A DNA stretch of 64,000 nucleotides from Microbulbifer variabilis ATCC 700307 (GCF_000380565.1 NZ_AQYJ01000029.1:558001-622000); one strand, 5' to 3'; numbered from the stretch's first letter, positions 41,000-52,381 are shown. The notes: a model not told the origin generated them from the letters alone. A program made the numbers and translations.

Positions 41000-43165
41000 T
41001 TAACCCTGATAATCACGTTGTTGCGCCTGAATTGCCGTGAGTGCGATGGTGTAGACAATATCGTCGACCAGGGCACCGCGGGATAAATCATTCACCGGTT
41101 TGCGCAACCCCTGCAGCATGGGGCCAATACTGACCAAGTCCGCACTGCGCTGCACAGCTTTATAGGTTGTGTTGCCTGTATTCAAGTCGGGAAAAATAAA
41201 TACCGTTGCACGTCCAGCAACAGGGCTATGTGGTGCTTTCTGAGCGGCTACATTTTCGGTAACGGCCGCATCGTATTGTAGGGGGCCATCGATGATCAGC
41301 CTGGGCCTTTTGCGTTTGGCAATTTCGGTTGCTTCGCGAACCTTGTCTACATCTGAGCCACTGCCTGAGGTTCCTGTAGAGTAGCTGATCATGGCTACAC
41401 GAGGCTCTACGCCAAATGCTTTCGCTGAATCGGCGGACTGAATAGCAATCGCTGCCAGTTGCTCTGCGTTTGGGTCGGGGTTAATAGCGCAGTCCCCATA
41501 AACCAAAACTTGTTCGGGCAGCAGCATAAAAAATATAGAGGAAACCAGCTCTTCACCCGGTGCGGCTTTTATTAGCTGCAGAGCGGGACGGATGGTATTG
41601 GCGGTGGTGTGAATAGCCCCGGATACCAGTCCATCGACCTCATCCAGAGCCAACATCATAGTGCCGAGTACTACATTGTCATGGAGCTGCTCCTTTGCGA
41701 CCACTTCTGTCAGGCCCTTGCTCCTACGCAATTCCACCATGGGCTCAATATAATTGTCACGCACAGTTTCCGGATCGGTAATGTGAATTTTGTCAGAGAG
41801 TGTTAGACCTTGCTGCTCTGCGACCCTGGCAATGGTTTTTGTATTGCCGAGCAGAACAGGTTCGGCAATATCGCGCTCGGTGCAAATCAATGCTGCCCTG
41901 ATGGTGCGTGGCTCTTCACCTTCGGGAAGTACAATACGCTTTTTTTTTCGGCGGGCCAGTTCCGTCAGATGATATCGGAAGGCTGGAGGGGAAAGTCTCC
42001 GGGGGCGGTTGGAAACCTGGCTCAAAGAATTCACCCAGTTTTCATCCAGGTGACTGGCAAAAAAATCTTGCACCCGGTTCACCCGCTCACGGTCATCTGC
42101 CGGTGTACGCAGGTTGAAGGTCTGTAAGTCCACTACAGTGCGCCAAGTATTGCCACTTACCAGCATTACTGGCAGGCCGGTCTCCATTGCTGGTGTGCAG
42201 AGTTTATGGACTTCACGATCCAGCCGATAACCCCCAGTTAGCAGCAGGCATCCGATTTTTACCCCGTTCATAGCTGCCAAGCAGGCCGCGGTGACTACAT
42301 CAGGTCTATCGGCAGAAGTAACTAACAAAGCCCCGGGCTGAAATCGCCTGAGCATATTGGGGAGTGAACGGGAGCAGAAAGTTACATTGTGTAATCTCCG
42401 GGTCTCCAATTCTCCCCGGTTGATAAGTTGAGCATCGAAATGCCGCACCAGATCTAATGCGCGGGGAGCCAGAAGATCTGCATTCCAGGGTATACAGCCG
42501 ACAATACGTAGAGGGGTTTGCCGGTAGAGGGATTCCCTGGTGATTGTGACTTTGTTTTCTGCGGGATCTTCACGTCCGGCACGCATACCTGCCGGTTGAG
42601 CACCGGGAGTATCAGTTTGCTCTTCAGGGGCTCCAACCTTATTGATAATGCAGCCCACTACACGGTTGGATTTTTCTCCGCCGAAGGAGTGAACAGCGAA
42701 CTGTAACCGCTCTCGCAATTGCCTGATATCTCCACCATGAGGGCAGGCTACCAGTACTACTTCCGCATCCAGTGTCTTGGCAATCTGGTAATTGAGTTGG
42801 TTGGCAAACTGATTTTCACTGCTGGGTAGTACGCCTTCGATGACGGTCACGTCTGCATGCTGGCCGCCGCTTTGATATCGGGCCAGTATTTCTTCTAACA
42901 GATCTGGCATTTTCCCTGTAGAGACCATGGACTCAACATGTTTGGCACTGAAGGAGCGTGGAATATCCAGGTTGGAAACCTGCCGCAATATTTCGTTGGT
43001 CCGTTCAATGGTACCGTCTGGAGGCGGCGGCTCGGCCACAGGCTTGTAGAATTTAACTTCCACCTGGATACGCTCCAATGCCCGAATTAAGCCCAGGCTT
43101 ACGGAAGTAATTCCGACTCCAGCGGCAAGGGGAACGAGCATCAGTGTGCGAGTGCGATGAGACAT
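41000..43165 (-). CDS. pta: Phosphate acetyltransferase
   Basis: Converts acetyl-CoA and phosphate to acetyl phosphate. A 721-residue long-form Pta: N-terminal BioD-like P-loop region ([21 protein letters not shown]), a central DRTGG-type domain, and a C-terminal PTA domain starting near [20 protein letters not shown] and containing [18 protein letters not shown]. It lies two bases after ackA, so the pair is one operon, ackA first. Confidence 0.95.
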   Translation of the reverse strand: MSHRTRTLMLVPLAAGVGITSVSLGLIRALERIQVEVKFYKPVAEPPPPDGTIERTNEILRQVSNLDIPRSFSAKHVESMVSTGKMPDLLEEILARYQSGGQHADVTVIEGVLPSSENQFANQLNYQIAKTLDAEVVLVACPHGGDIRQLRERLQFAVHSFGGEKSNRVVGCIINKVGAPEEQTDTPGAQPAGMRAGREDPAENKVTITRESLYRQTPLRIVGCIPWNADLLAPRALDLVRHFDAQLINRGELETRRLHNVTFCSRSLPNMLRRFQPGALLVTSADRPDVVTAACLAAMNGVKIGCLLLTGGYRLDREVHKLCTPAMETGLPVMLVSGNTWRTVVDLQTFNLRTPADDRERVNRVQDFFASHLDENWVNSLSQVSNRPRRLSPPAFRYHLTELARRKKKRIVLPEGEEPRTIRAALICTERDIAEPVLLGNTKTIARVAEQQGLTLSDKIHITDPETVRDNYIEPMVELRRSKGLTEVVAKEQLHDNVVLGTMMLALDEVDGLVSGAIHTTANTIRPALQLIKAAPGEELVSSIFFMLLPEQVLVYGDCAINPDPNAEQLAAIAIQSADSAKAFGVEPRVAMISYSTGTSGSGSDVDKVREATEIAKRKRPRLIIDGPLQYDAAVTENVAAQKAPHSPVAGRATVFIFPDLNTGNTTYKAVQRSADLVSIGPMLQGLRKPVNDLSRGALVDDIVYTIALTAIQAQQRDYQG

Positions 43166-43167
43166 TT

Positions 43168-44376
43168 CTAGCGCACCTCAGATGCGAGCCTTGCGGCATC
43201 CCTGGCGATTACCCAATCCTCCCTGGTTGGGATTACAAAGATATCCAGCGTACCCGCCTTGGATATGAGCCCCTCGGCACCGAAGCGGGTTGCCTCATTG
43301 CGCTCCTGATTCAGTTGATAGCCGAGTGCGCTAAGCCAGCTAATGGTCCTATGGCGTACCCAGGAGGAGTTTTCTCCAATGCCCCCGGTAAATGCCAGGG
43401 CGCTGACCCTGCGCAAGGGCACAGTGTAGGCAGCGATATATTTAGCCAATCTATAACAGAATACCTCCAGGGCCAGGCGGGCTCCCTCGTGGCCGTTTTC
43501 CATTGCCTCTTCCAGTTCGCGACAGTCATTACTCAAACCGGATAGGCCGAGCAGGCCGCTCTCTCTATTCAGCAGCTGCTCCAGCTCGGCCAGGGAATAG
43601 TCCAGGGATTCTCCAAGGTGCAATAGCAGGCCTGGGTCCAGGTCGCCACAGCGGCTACCCATTACCAGTCCTTCGAGGGGCGTGAGTCCCATACTGGTAT
43701 CCACACTGTGCCCGCCTTTGATAGCGGCAATGGAAGCGCCGTTACCCAGGTGTGCGGAAATTACGTTGGCCTCAGTAGTTGGTTTTCCCAATAGCTCGGC
43801 ACTGCGCTCGGCAATATAGCGGTGGCTGCTCCCATGCATGCCGTAACGTCGAATATGGTGATCCTGGTATAGCCGGTAGGGCAGTGCGTAGAGGTAGGCA
43901 TAGTCCGGCATACCCTGGTGAAATGCTGTATCGAACACGGCAGCTTGGGGTACTTGGGGAAAAGCGATCAGGGCAGTCTGGATCCCTTGCAGAGCAGCCG
44001 GGTTGTGCAGTGGTGCCAATTCGCAGCAGGAGCGAATTGCGGTCAGGACCTGCTGGTCTATCAATACTGAATCTGCGAATAACTCGCCGCCGTGGACCAC
44101 CCGGTGGCCAATGGCGAGCAGACGGGCTTTTAGTCCGAGCCAGGTCCCATCAAACCGCTCAACCAGCCAACCAATCACACTTTCGCAGTCATCGCTTGGG
44201 GAGAGCGGCTGGCTGTTGTCCTCACTGCAATAACGCCAATTGAGAACTGCCCCGGAACTTCCCAGGGCATCGGCTTGACCTGATAAGTATTCCTCTCCAC
44301 TGAATGGATCGAGTGCGGCAAACTTCAGTGAGGAGCTGCCACAGTTCAGAATTAGTACTAAGCCGGGGTTGGGCAT
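43168..44376 (-). CDS. ackA: Acetate kinase
   Basis: Interconverts acetyl phosphate plus ADP with acetate plus ATP. A 402-residue ASKHA-fold kinase: [11 protein letters not shown] at the N-terminus, [39 protein letters not shown] and FTGGIGENS. It is first in the ackA-pta operon. The 259-bp region upstream holds its promoter and the hairpins listed for aceA. Confidence 0.96.
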   Translation of the reverse strand: MPNPGLVLILNCGSSSLKFAALDPFSGEEYLSGQADALGSSGAVLNWRYCSEDNSQPLSPSDDCESVIGWLVERFDGTWLGLKARLLAIGHRVVHGGELFADSVLIDQQVLTAIRSCCELAPLHNPAALQGIQTALIAFPQVPQAAVFDTAFHQGMPDYAYLYALPYRLYQDHHIRRYGMHGSSHRYIAERSAELLGKPTTEANVISAHLGNGASIAAIKGGHSVDTSMGLTPLEGLVMGSRCGDLDPGLLLHLGESLDYSLAELEQLLNRESGLLGLSGLSNDCRELEEAMENGHEGARLALEVFCYRLAKYIAAYTVPLRRVSALAFTGGIGENSSWVRHRTISWLSALGYQLNQERNEATRFGAEGLISKAGTLDIFVIPTREDWVIARDAARLASEVR

Positions 44377-44459
44377 AGGATGGGTGTCCCTGCGTATATA
44401 CCCTAAGGCTAGCCAAGTTGGCGCAAAAGTCTTTTGAAAACATGGCTGGGGGTGAGAAT

Positions 44460-44605
44460 AAAAAAGGGCCGCGATTGCGGCCCAAATTTAAAATGCAGAG
44501 ATTAAAGCGCAGTTTGCTTCAACTGTACTTCTTCAGCAGAAACTTAACTCTCAGGCTGAGAGAAATCGTCAGCTTTTATCAGAAGAAGGCGGCTGGCGCC
44601 GCCTT
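44460..44605 (-). terminator. aceA terminator and two further hairpins
   Basis: Reading leftwards from aceA there are three stem-loops. First is AAGGCGGC/GCCGCCTT (44586-44593, 44598-44605), with a weak T-rich tail. Then CTCTCA/TGAGAG (44548-44553, 44557-44562). Last is GGGCCGC/GCGGCCC (44466-44472, 44477-44483), followed on the minus strand by six T, a classical Rho-independent terminator. Confidence 0.8.
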
Positions 44606-44635
44606 AAACATACCTTTTGGGTATATAAAGAGGGC

Positions 44636-46234
44636 TTAGCCGAACTGGTTCATGGTGTTGTCTTTACCAGCAGCCTTCAGGGCAGCTTCACCAGCGAAGT
44701 ACTCTTTGTGGTCGTCACCGATGTCAGAACCTGCCATGTTCTGGTGCTTAACACAGGCAATGCCCTGACGGATTTCTTTACGCTGAACGCCTTTCACGTA
44801 GCCCAGCATGCCTTGCTCACCGAAGTACTCCTTGGCCAGGTTGTCGGTAGACAGGGCTGCAGTGTGGTAAGTTGGCAGGGTGATCAGATGGTGGAAGATG
44901 CCTGCTTCGCGAGCCGCGTCGGCTTGGAAAGTACGGATCTTCTCATCAGCTGCTGCAGAAAGGTCAGAGTCGTCGTACTCGGCGCTCATCAGGTTGGCGC
45001 GGTCGTAAGCGGATACGTCTTTGCCTTCTTCACTCCAGGTATCAAAAACCTGCTGACGGAAGTTCAGTGTCCAGTTAAAGGACGGGCTGTTGTTGTAAAC
45101 CAGTTTCGCATCGGGAACGACTTTACGGATTTCATCCATCATGCCGCCAATCTGGCCGATATGGGGCTTCTCGGTTTCGATCCAAATCAGGTCAGCACCA
45201 TTTTGCAAGGAAGTGATGCTGTCCAGGATGCAGCGAGCTTCGCCGGTACCTTTGCGGAACTGGAAAAGGTTGGAAGCCAGGCGCTTAGGACGCAAAAGTT
45301 TGCCTTCGCGGTTGATTACAACGTCACCGTTAGCCAGTTCAGAAGCGTCGATTTCTTCGCAGTCCAGGAAAGCGTTGTACTGATCGCCCAGGTCGCCAGG
45401 CTCTTTGGTCACAGCGATCTGCTTGGTCAGGCCGGCACCCAGGGAGTCGGTACGGGCAACAATAACTCCGTTATCTACGCCCAACTCCAGGAACGCGTAA
45501 CGAACAGCCCGGATCTTGGCCAGGAAGTCCTCGTGAGGAACGGTCACTTTACCGTCCTGGTGGCCACATTGCTTTTCGTCGGAAACCTGGTTCTCGATCT
45601 GGATACAGCAAGCACCCGCTTCGATCATTTGCTTGGCCATCAGGTAAGTGGCTTCCGCGTTACCAAAACCGGCATCGATGTCAGCGATGATTGGTACAAC
45701 GTGGGTTTTATGGTTGTCGATCTTGTCCTGTACAGCCTTCTCGGCAGCCTTGTTACCGGCCTCGCGGGCAGCATCCAATTCGCGAAACAGGTCGTTCAGC
45801 TCGCGAGCATCTGCTTGACGCAGGAAGGTGTACAGCTCATTGATCAGGTGTGCAACAGAGGTTTTCTCGTGCATGGACTGGTCGGGCAGCGGACCAAATT
45901 CACTGCGCAGTGCAGCTACCATCCAGCCGGACAGGTACAAATAGCGGCGGTCAGTATTGCCTTCGAAGTGCTTCTTAATAGAAATCATCTTCTGCTGGCC
46001 GATGAAACCGTGCCAGCAACCCAGAGACTGAGTGTACTTGGAGGTGTCCTTGTCGTAATTCTCCATGTCAGCGCGCATGATATTGGCAGTGTACTTGGCA
46101 ATATCCAGGCCGTTCTTGAATTTGTTCTGGGCGCGCATACGGGCAACAGATTCGGGATTGATAGCGTCCCAAGTGCCGCTTTTGCTGTCACGGAGCTTAG
46201 CTACCGCGTCGATGTCTTGAGTGTAGGTGGACAT
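44636..46234 (-). CDS. aceA: Isocitrate lyase, long form
   Basis: Splits isocitrate to glyoxylate and succinate, first step of the glyoxylate shunt. A 532-residue enzyme of the long Pseudomonas-type branch. The active-site signature is DEKQCGHQDGKVTVPHEDFL (KQCGH with the catalytic Cys), and IWIETEKPHIGQIGGM and NNSPSFNWTLNFRQQ follow. The E. coli form is about 100 residues shorter. It is divergent from a LysR regulator across 114 bp. Confidence 0.96.
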   Translation of the reverse strand: MSTYTQDIDAVAKLRDSKSGTWDAINPESVARMRAQNKFKNGLDIAKYTANIMRADMENYDKDTSKYTQSLGCWHGFIGQQKMISIKKHFEGNTDRRYLYLSGWMVAALRSEFGPLPDQSMHEKTSVAHLINELYTFLRQADARELNDLFRELDAAREAGNKAAEKAVQDKIDNHKTHVVPIIADIDAGFGNAEATYLMAKQMIEAGACCIQIENQVSDEKQCGHQDGKVTVPHEDFLAKIRAVRYAFLELGVDNGVIVARTDSLGAGLTKQIAVTKEPGDLGDQYNAFLDCEEIDASELANGDVVINREGKLLRPKRLASNLFQFRKGTGEARCILDSITSLQNGADLIWIETEKPHIGQIGGMMDEIRKVVPDAKLVYNNSPSFNWTLNFRQQVFDTWSEEGKDVSAYDRANLMSAEYDDSDLSAAADEKIRTFQADAAREAGIFHHLITLPTYHTAALSTDNLAKEYFGEQGMLGYVKGVQRKEIRQGIACVKHQNMAGSDIGDDHKEYFAGEAALKAAGKDNTMNQFG

Positions 46235-46348
46235 GACAGTGTTTCCTTAAAACGGTGACTGCGATTAGGTGTTGAGTATCTTAGGAGGAGTGGCATAATT
46301 TGCCTAATTTATTGATTTTATTTTCACTATCGATCTGGCGAATGATGT

Positions 46349-47284
46349 ATGCAACTGGAAAGAGCTGACCTGAACCTGCTGGTGTATCTTGATGTACTGC
46401 TGCGAGAACGTAATGTAACCCGTGCGGCAAACTATCTAGGCCTATCCCAGCCAGCTATGAGTAACGGCCTTAAGCGTCTGCGAGAGCTGTTCGATGACCC
46501 CCTTCTGGTACGCACTCGCGAGGGCATGATGCCCACCGAGCGTGCCCTGGAGTTGCAGCCGATGGTGCGAGAAGCCCTGTCCAGTATCGATCGGGTGATT
46601 CAGCCTAATCGGGATTTTGATCCGGCGAATACACGCCGAACATTTCGAATCATGGCCAGTGACTATGCAGAATCCACTTTGATTCCGCCGCTACTCAAGC
46701 AGCTGCGTGATGATGCTCCTGGAATCAGCCTGGATATCATGACCCCCAGTGATGTGAGTTTCGTTGATGTGGAGCAGGGCAAAGTGGATATGGTAATCAA
46801 CCGCTTTGACAGCATGCCGCAGAGCTTCCATCAGGCTACTGTGTGGCGAGACAGTTTCTCCTGTGTGATGCGGGCAGATAACCCCATGCTTGAAGACTAC
46901 AATCTGCAAAGCTATTTGAAGGCCCAGCACATCTGGGTCAGTAAAACGGGCATGGGGGTTGGGGTAGGGGTAAACCCAGAGGATGTTCAGAGGCTCGGCT
47001 GGGTGGATGAGGCTATTGGGCGCTTGGGGGAAAAGCGCGATATTTCCGTGTTTACACGCCACTATCAGGTAGCCATGCTATTGGCAGAACAGAGCGATTT
47101 GATAGTGACAGTTCCCACCCGGCTGGCGCAGCTGGCCAGCGATAATCCGAGGGTTGTGCGAAGGGATCCCCCCCTGGATATTCCACCTCTGGAACTGAAA
47201 ATGGCTTGGAGCCCCCTATTGCAGCAGAGTGCGCCGCACCGCTGGTTACGCCGCCTGATCTTGGATATCGGTCGGGCTCTGTAA
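46349..47284 (+). CDS. LysR-type regulator divergent from aceA
   Basis: A 311-residue LysR protein. The helix-turn-helix lies at about residues 5-60 (DLNLLVYLDVLLRERNVTRA, LGLSQPAMSNGLKRLRELF), followed by a substrate-binding domain of the NodD/LinR-like type. The head-to-head placement with aceA, and glcB downstream, makes glyoxylate-shunt genes its likely targets; that is inference from layout. Confidence 0.88.
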   Translation: MQLERADLNLLVYLDVLLRERNVTRAANYLGLSQPAMSNGLKRLRELFDDPLLVRTREGMMPTERALELQPMVREALSSIDRVIQPNRDFDPANTRRTFRIMASDYAESTLIPPLLKQLRDDAPGISLDIMTPSDVSFVDVEQGKVDMVINRFDSMPQSFHQATVWRDSFSCVMRADNPMLEDYNLQSYLKAQHIWVSKTGMGVGVGVNPEDVQRLGWVDEAIGRLGEKRDISVFTRHYQVAMLLAEQSDLIVTVPTRLAQLASDNPRVVRRDPPLDIPPLELKMAWSPLLQQSAPHRWLRRLILDIGRAL

Positions 47285-47473
47285 GTGACTGGTGAGTAAG
47301 GAAGCATGCGCCTTGTAGGTGAATGCGTAGTTTTACTGGTAAGGTTTCACGCGCCAACCGCATTCATAAAAATTTGATCTATGAATAGTGGAAATTGCGC
47401 CTATAAATTAGCGGTATGTCGAAATGGCTGTTTAGAATGCCGTAATTCCAACAATTAGCGAGAGGCCCAGGGT

Positions 47474-49648
47474 ATGACGGAACGAGTCCAAATCGGTAAT
47501 CTGCAAATCGCACCGGAACTATACAATCTGGTTAGCGAGGAGGTGATTCCAGGAACCGGGGTCGATGCCGATAAATTCTGGGGTGGGCTCGATGCCATCG
47601 TCCGTGATCTGGCGCCAGTTAACCGCGAATTACTGCAAAAGCGTGATGAACTCCAGGAAACCCTGGATCGTTGGTACACAGAGAACCCCGAGGGTGTTCG
47701 CGACCTGGAAGGGTATCGTGAATACTTGCGTGAAATTGGCTACCTGGTAGATGAGCCTGCTGATTTTGCCGCTACTACCGAAAATGTCGACGAAGAGATT
47801 GCCACTCTTGCGGGGCCACAGTTGGTGGTGCCGGTGATGAATGCCCGTTACGCACTCAATGCAGCCAATGCCCGCTGGGGCAGCTTGTATGATGCCCTGT
47901 ACGGAACTGACGTGATCAGCGAAGAGGGCGGTGCGGAAAAAGGCACCGAATACAACCCTGTACGGGGTGCCAAAGTTATTGAGTTTGCTCGCAACTTCCT
48001 GGATCAGTCTGCTCCACTTACCTGCGGCAGCCACAAAGATGCTGTGCAGTACCGCGTAAATGGCTCCCTGCTGGAAGTGGTACTGGCGAATGGTGATATC
48101 GCCACCGTCAAAGATGGTAAACAGTTTGTCGGTTATCGCGGTGACAGCGAAGAGCCCAGTTGTATTCTGCTTAAACAGCACGGCTTGCACTTTGAAGTTC
48201 AGGTAGATCGGGAAAGCCCTGTCGGTAAGACTGACGATGCTGGTGTAAAAGATGTGCTGCTGGAATCTGCTTTGACCACCATTATGGACTGCGAAGATTC
48301 CGTTGCCGCGGTCGATGCCGAGGATAAGGTTGTCGTTTATCGTAACTGGCTCGGCCTTATGCGAGGAGACCTGAAAGAAACCATTAATAAAGGTGGCAAG
48401 ACCTTTGAGCGTAATTTGAATGCCGACCGTGAGTACACTACTCCAAATGGCAATCAGTTAACTTTGCCAGGTCGCAGCCTCATGTTTGTACGCAATGTCG
48501 GCCACCTGATGACCAATGATGCTGTTTTATTTGGTGATGGCCAGGAGATTCCTGAAGGCATCCTTGATGGCATGATTACCAGCCTGATCGCGCTACACGA
48601 TCTACGCGGCGATGGAGAGATTAAGAACTCCCGTACCGGTAGTATCTATATCGTGAAACCAAAGATGCATGGTCCGGAAGAAGTGGCTTTTGCCAACATC
48701 CTGTTCAATCGTATTGAAGATGTCCTTGGCCTACCGCGTTTCACTGTAAAAATGGGCATTATGGATGAGGAGCGTCGTACCACGGTAAACCTGAAATCCT
48801 GTATTGCCGAAGCTAAAGAGCGTGTGGTATTTATCAATACCGGCTTCCTCGATCGCACTGGCGATGAAATCCATACCTCAATGCTTGCTGGTCCGATGAT
48901 TCGTAAAGGCGATATGAAACAGTCTACCTGGATCAATGCCTATGAAGAGTGGAATGTAGATGTTGGTTTAAACTGCGGCTTAAAGGGCCGGGCTCAAATC
49001 GGTAAGGGAATGTGGCCAATACCTGACCAAATGTCAGCTATGATGCACGCCAAGCTTGCCCATCCCATGGCCGGTGCCAATACTGCCTGGGTTCCCTCTC
49101 CAACTGCCGCGACACTGCACGCATTGCATTACCACAAGGTAGATGTAAACCGCCGTCAAGAAGAAATCCAGCATCGCCATCACGCCAAGCTGGAAGATAT
49201 CCTTACCGTACCCGTGGCTAATAATACCAATTGGAGCGCCAAAGAGATTCAGCTAGAGCTGGATAATAACGCCCAGGGGATACTTGGTTATGTTGTACGT
49301 TGGGTAGAACAGGGTGTAGGTTGTTCCAAAGTACCGGATATCAACGATGTTGGCCTGATGGAAGACCGCGCAACTCTGCGTATTTCCTCCCAACATATTG
49401 CCAACTGGTTGAAACATGGCATTGTTAGTGAGAAGCAGGTGCGAGAAACCATGGAGCGTATGGCAGCGATAGTAGATCGCCAAAATGCGGGTGATTCCAA
49501 CTACAATAATATGGCCCCTGACTTCGATAAAAGCATTGCCTTTCAAGCTGCTTGTGAATTGGTTTTCGAGGGTTGTGCGCAGCCTAATGGTTATACTGAG
49601 CCGGTTCTGCATCGTCGCAGGCGGGAATTTAAGGCTCTAAATGCATGA
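47474..49648 (+). CDS. glcB: Malate synthase G
   Basis: Condenses glyoxylate with acetyl-CoA to malate. At 724 residues it is the single-chain G isoform. Recognisable segments are [46 protein letters not shown] and [17 protein letters not shown], with the catalytic base Asp expected in the C-terminal part. It completes the glyoxylate shunt with aceA in the same region. A terminator follows. Confidence 0.96.
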   Translation: MTERVQIGNLQIAPELYNLVSEEVIPGTGVDADKFWGGLDAIVRDLAPVNRELLQKRDELQETLDRWYTENPEGVRDLEGYREYLREIGYLVDEPADFAATTENVDEEIATLAGPQLVVPVMNARYALNAANARWGSLYDALYGTDVISEEGGAEKGTEYNPVRGAKVIEFARNFLDQSAPLTCGSHKDAVQYRVNGSLLEVVLANGDIATVKDGKQFVGYRGDSEEPSCILLKQHGLHFEVQVDRESPVGKTDDAGVKDVLLESALTTIMDCEDSVAAVDAEDKVVVYRNWLGLMRGDLKETINKGGKTFERNLNADREYTTPNGNQLTLPGRSLMFVRNVGHLMTNDAVLFGDGQEIPEGILDGMITSLIALHDLRGDGEIKNSRTGSIYIVKPKMHGPEEVAFANILFNRIEDVLGLPRFTVKMGIMDEERRTTVNLKSCIAEAKERVVFINTGFLDRTGDEIHTSMLAGPMIRKGDMKQSTWINAYEEWNVDVGLNCGLKGRAQIGKGMWPIPDQMSAMMHAKLAHPMAGANTAWVPSPTAATLHALHYHKVDVNRRQEEIQHRHHAKLEDILTVPVANNTNWSAKEIQLELDNNAQGILGYVVRWVEQGVGCSKVPDINDVGLMEDRATLRISSQHIANWLKHGIVSEKQVRETMERMAAIVDRQNAGDSNYNNMAPDFDKSIAFQAACELVFEGCAQPNGYTEPVLHRRRREFKALNA

Positions 49649-49660
49649 TGATTTTGCTGC

Positions 49661-49683
49661 AAGACCCCTTAAGGGGTCTTTTT
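49661..49683 (+). terminator. Rho-independent terminator after glcB
   Basis: AAGACCCC (49661-49668) pairs with GGGGTCTT (49673-49680) around TTAA, followed by TTT. Confidence 0.88.
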
Positions 49684-50503
49684 ACTGGTCAAATCATTAT
49701 GAAATCAAATCTAGCGCATACTTTAACGAGCTAAGGCGGTCGTCAGTACCCTCCTCTCTATGGGGAAGTTGATAAGAAATACCTACTAGACAAGGAAAGG
49801 GGTGCAGAGGTAACTGACGTAAGATTGTATATCCCGGGAATCTAGCAATTAGCCTTCCGGGAGACATTTACTAAAATACTGAATGAATTAGTATTTTATT
49901 TGACATATATAGATCTTGGAGACAGTGATTATAACTTGGGTAAGCTATAGTTATTCTATAATTTTGGGATAAAAACAGTTCCGTAATTTAAAAACACCCA
50001 AATAATAAGAGAGCCCTCAATTTATTTATTTGTAATATATACATATAGAATACCTGCTAACCGAAAAAATCACATTTCATTAAGGTCAGCTGAATTAGAG
50101 TTACGAAATAGTTTCCAACAATATCAGTTTAAAAAATGATATCTATCAAAGTTGGTGTGTTGTTCAAGACACCAAGTAATCTTTAATGAAATGCTTTAAG
50201 CTATCAAGTATTATGAAAAGCTTAAGGAGCTACTTGTAGAGAATAATAACCAGGACTATATAATCTTTCACGTTGAATTCAGGTAGTTTTCTTTATAGTA
50301 TATTTCAGTTTCTGTTGCAAAAAGAGGGGCGCCTCTATAAGTTGCACTTTCCTTAAATATAGTTTCCTCGTAGTATTGGCTAGAGGATACTCAAGCAATA
50401 TTTTGTAGAGAAGCCAAGCCTTAAGGAAAGCTTTCGGAGTTCTTAGTGTTTTATTTTCCCTGCTTTATAGTTAGGTGTTTAATTAAACATGGAGGATGTT
50501 TTG
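49684..50503. other. 820-bp AT-rich stretch without a gene
   Basis: Base composition changes sharply here to A/T-rich. A perfect 9-bp inverted repeat TAAAATACT (49872-49880)/AGTATTTTA (49890-49898) stands just ahead of a TTGACA (49900-49905), which has no -10 at the right distance. A 28-codon open stretch at 50200-50283, rich in Lys, Tyr and Asn codons and ending in TAG, may be the tail of a decayed gene. The stretch presumably holds the promoter of the secreted protein gene at its right end. Confidence 0.45.
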
Positions 50504-52021
50504 ATGATTCCTGGATTGATTCGGTGCTTAAGAACTGTATTTTTATTTAATTTTTTTTCTGCATCTATTTTTTTCAATGTAGCAATTGCGGAGTCGATTA
50601 TTGATCCACCGAAGAACCCATTCTTGGCTGGTTCTCCCTGGCCCATGAGCCATAGAAATCCCTACAACCAGGGGTCTTCATATTTAAAAGGTATAGAGTT
50701 AGATGATATTGCAAGCCTTCAAAAGGAGCTCTCTGAAACAATACCTGTTCCAATTATCCTTGCTTACTCTCCAATCTATGAAGTAAATGGTAAGAGAGTG
50801 GTTTGGGGAAGTACACTTGGATCTGTTTTTAAAATGGACATGAGTGGAAACCAGATAAATAGGATTGATACAAAGTTAAAAGATGAAATGACAGGAGGGC
50901 TCTCTGGTGCATATGTCCTTGTGGATAAAGATTACAAATTTTATGTGCCGGATGGCTCAAGTTTGTTGGTTTATGAGGATGCAATAAAGGGCGACCCAGG
51001 ATCGGGTATAAATCTATATAAAAAGTTTGATATACCTGAGGAGCTTTTGACTGCTGAGAGTGAAGTAATTGTTGGGATGAATATGACTTACGATGGTTAT
51101 ATTTGTCTCGCAACTTCCAAAGGGTTGGTATTGGTAATCAATAGAAGCCTAGATAAGTTCTATCATACAAAGGTTGATGAAGGTGAGGAGGTATCAAACT
51201 CAATCTCTATAGATGAAGAAGGAGGTATCTATGTGGTTTCCAGTAAAAAGATGTATCGATTTCAGTGGTCTGGAGATAGGGTGAGCGCCGACGAAGGAAA
51301 AGGCGCCTGGAAGGCAGCCTATGAAGCTGGGGGAGAGACACCTTGGCCGGGTCGACTGGGAATTGGTTCCGGCTCCACGCCCACATTAATGAATGCGGGT
51401 AATGATAAGCTGGTAGTGTTTACTGATGGTCAGGAGCTTATGAATCTGGTGGTGATGTGGCGAGACCAGATACCGATGGATTGGAAACCGATTTCTGAAG
51501 AGAAAGATAGAAGAATTGCAGCGGAAATTCCTATTACTTTTGGTAATCCCAATGCGACAAGGAGTATATCTGAGCAATCGGTCTTGGTTCGAGGTGATCG
51601 AGCAGTTGTTGTTAATAATGACTATGGCTGGGATTTTTCGCGATTGCCGGGTGTTCCCCAAAGGCTTACGGTGTTGTTTTCTAATTTCCCTGAGAATGCC
51701 CCCTATGGTATCGAGCAATTTCATTGGAATTCTTACAGTCGCAGTTTGAGTAGTCTTTGGGCGAATAAAGAAATAAGCTGTCCTAATGGCGTGCCGACCA
51801 TGAGCGAATCCTCTAATTTAGTTTACTGTTGGGGGCAGCGACAGGGTATGTGGACACTAGAGGCTGTGAATTGGGATACGGGTGACAGTGTGTTTCATAT
51901 TCCGTTAGGATATCGAGAGAAATATAATAGTGTTTATTCAGCTGCTCAAATTGGGGGTAAGGGTGAAATAGTATCGGGTACTTTTGGAGGTGTAGTTCGT
52001 CTGCAAACTTCTAAATATTAA
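50504..52021 (+). CDS. Secreted protein of unknown function, possible beta-propeller
   Basis: A 505-residue protein with a clear signal peptide (LRTVFLFNFFSASIFFNVAIA, cleavage near residue 29). The mature part is rich in short strands with turns of the form GxLSGAYVLVDKDYKFYV, DGYICLATSKGLVLVI and EEGGIYVVSSKKMYRF, spaced like blades of a beta-propeller of the PQQ/WD type. The start at 50504 is set by GGAGG at 50491-50495, preferred to an ATG at 50489. I recognise no enzyme motif. Codon use is A/T-rich like the surrounding island. Confidence 0.75.
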   Translation: MIPGLIRCLRTVFLFNFFSASIFFNVAIAESIIDPPKNPFLAGSPWPMSHRNPYNQGSSYLKGIELDDIASLQKELSETIPVPIILAYSPIYEVNGKRVVWGSTLGSVFKMDMSGNQINRIDTKLKDEMTGGLSGAYVLVDKDYKFYVPDGSSLLVYEDAIKGDPGSGINLYKKFDIPEELLTAESEVIVGMNMTYDGYICLATSKGLVLVINRSLDKFYHTKVDEGEEVSNSISIDEEGGIYVVSSKKMYRFQWSGDRVSADEGKGAWKAAYEAGGETPWPGRLGIGSGSTPTLMNAGNDKLVVFTDGQELMNLVVMWRDQIPMDWKPISEEKDRRIAAEIPITFGNPNATRSISEQSVLVRGDRAVVVNNDYGWDFSRLPGVPQRLTVLFSNFPENAPYGIEQFHWNSYSRSLSSLWANKEISCPNGVPTMSESSNLVYCWGQRQGMWTLEAVNWDTGDSVFHIPLGYREKYNSVYSAAQIGGKGEIVSGTFGGVVRLQTSKY

Positions 52022-52381
52022 TGTGCTGATCAGCCCCACTTCCTCTTAAAGTAAGTAGGGTTGATCTTATCTCGCAAATACACATTTAGGTAAATAAAGC
52101 TGGCCTTAATATCATATTCCCATTAGGTATAGTGGTTTAGAGTTGATCTGACATTTATCGGTTTTTCCGGAAGTGTTCTGTCAGGCCAAATTCAGTTTAC
52201 AAGCCTCTCCCCAGATGCTTTTCCACCTTCAAGTGTGGCTATCGGTATGCGGCCATTACACTTTTTACTCTGGTAGTGCAATCATTATAATGATGTACTA
52301 GAGGCTGCTTCATAACTAGCAATCGACTATTCTCGCACACTCTCGGAGTAAAAAGACGAGTAGTTGTGAGCCGGTTAAAGT
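52022..52381. other. Gene-free AT-rich stretch ahead of the transposase remnant
   Basis: No gene recognised. The left end of the lost insertion sequence should lie here if it survives, but I could not identify its terminal inverted repeat or target duplication. Confidence 0.4.

Noticed and set aside
44708-46258. 516-codon open frame antisense to aceA
   Set aside because: It mirrors the whole isocitrate lyase gene; such frames arise from codon bias in highly expressed genes. Its translation is Val/Leu/Gln-rich with no domain.
49900-49935. TTGACA with TATAAC as a promoter
   Set aside because: The spacing is 24 bases, far from the 16-18 needed.
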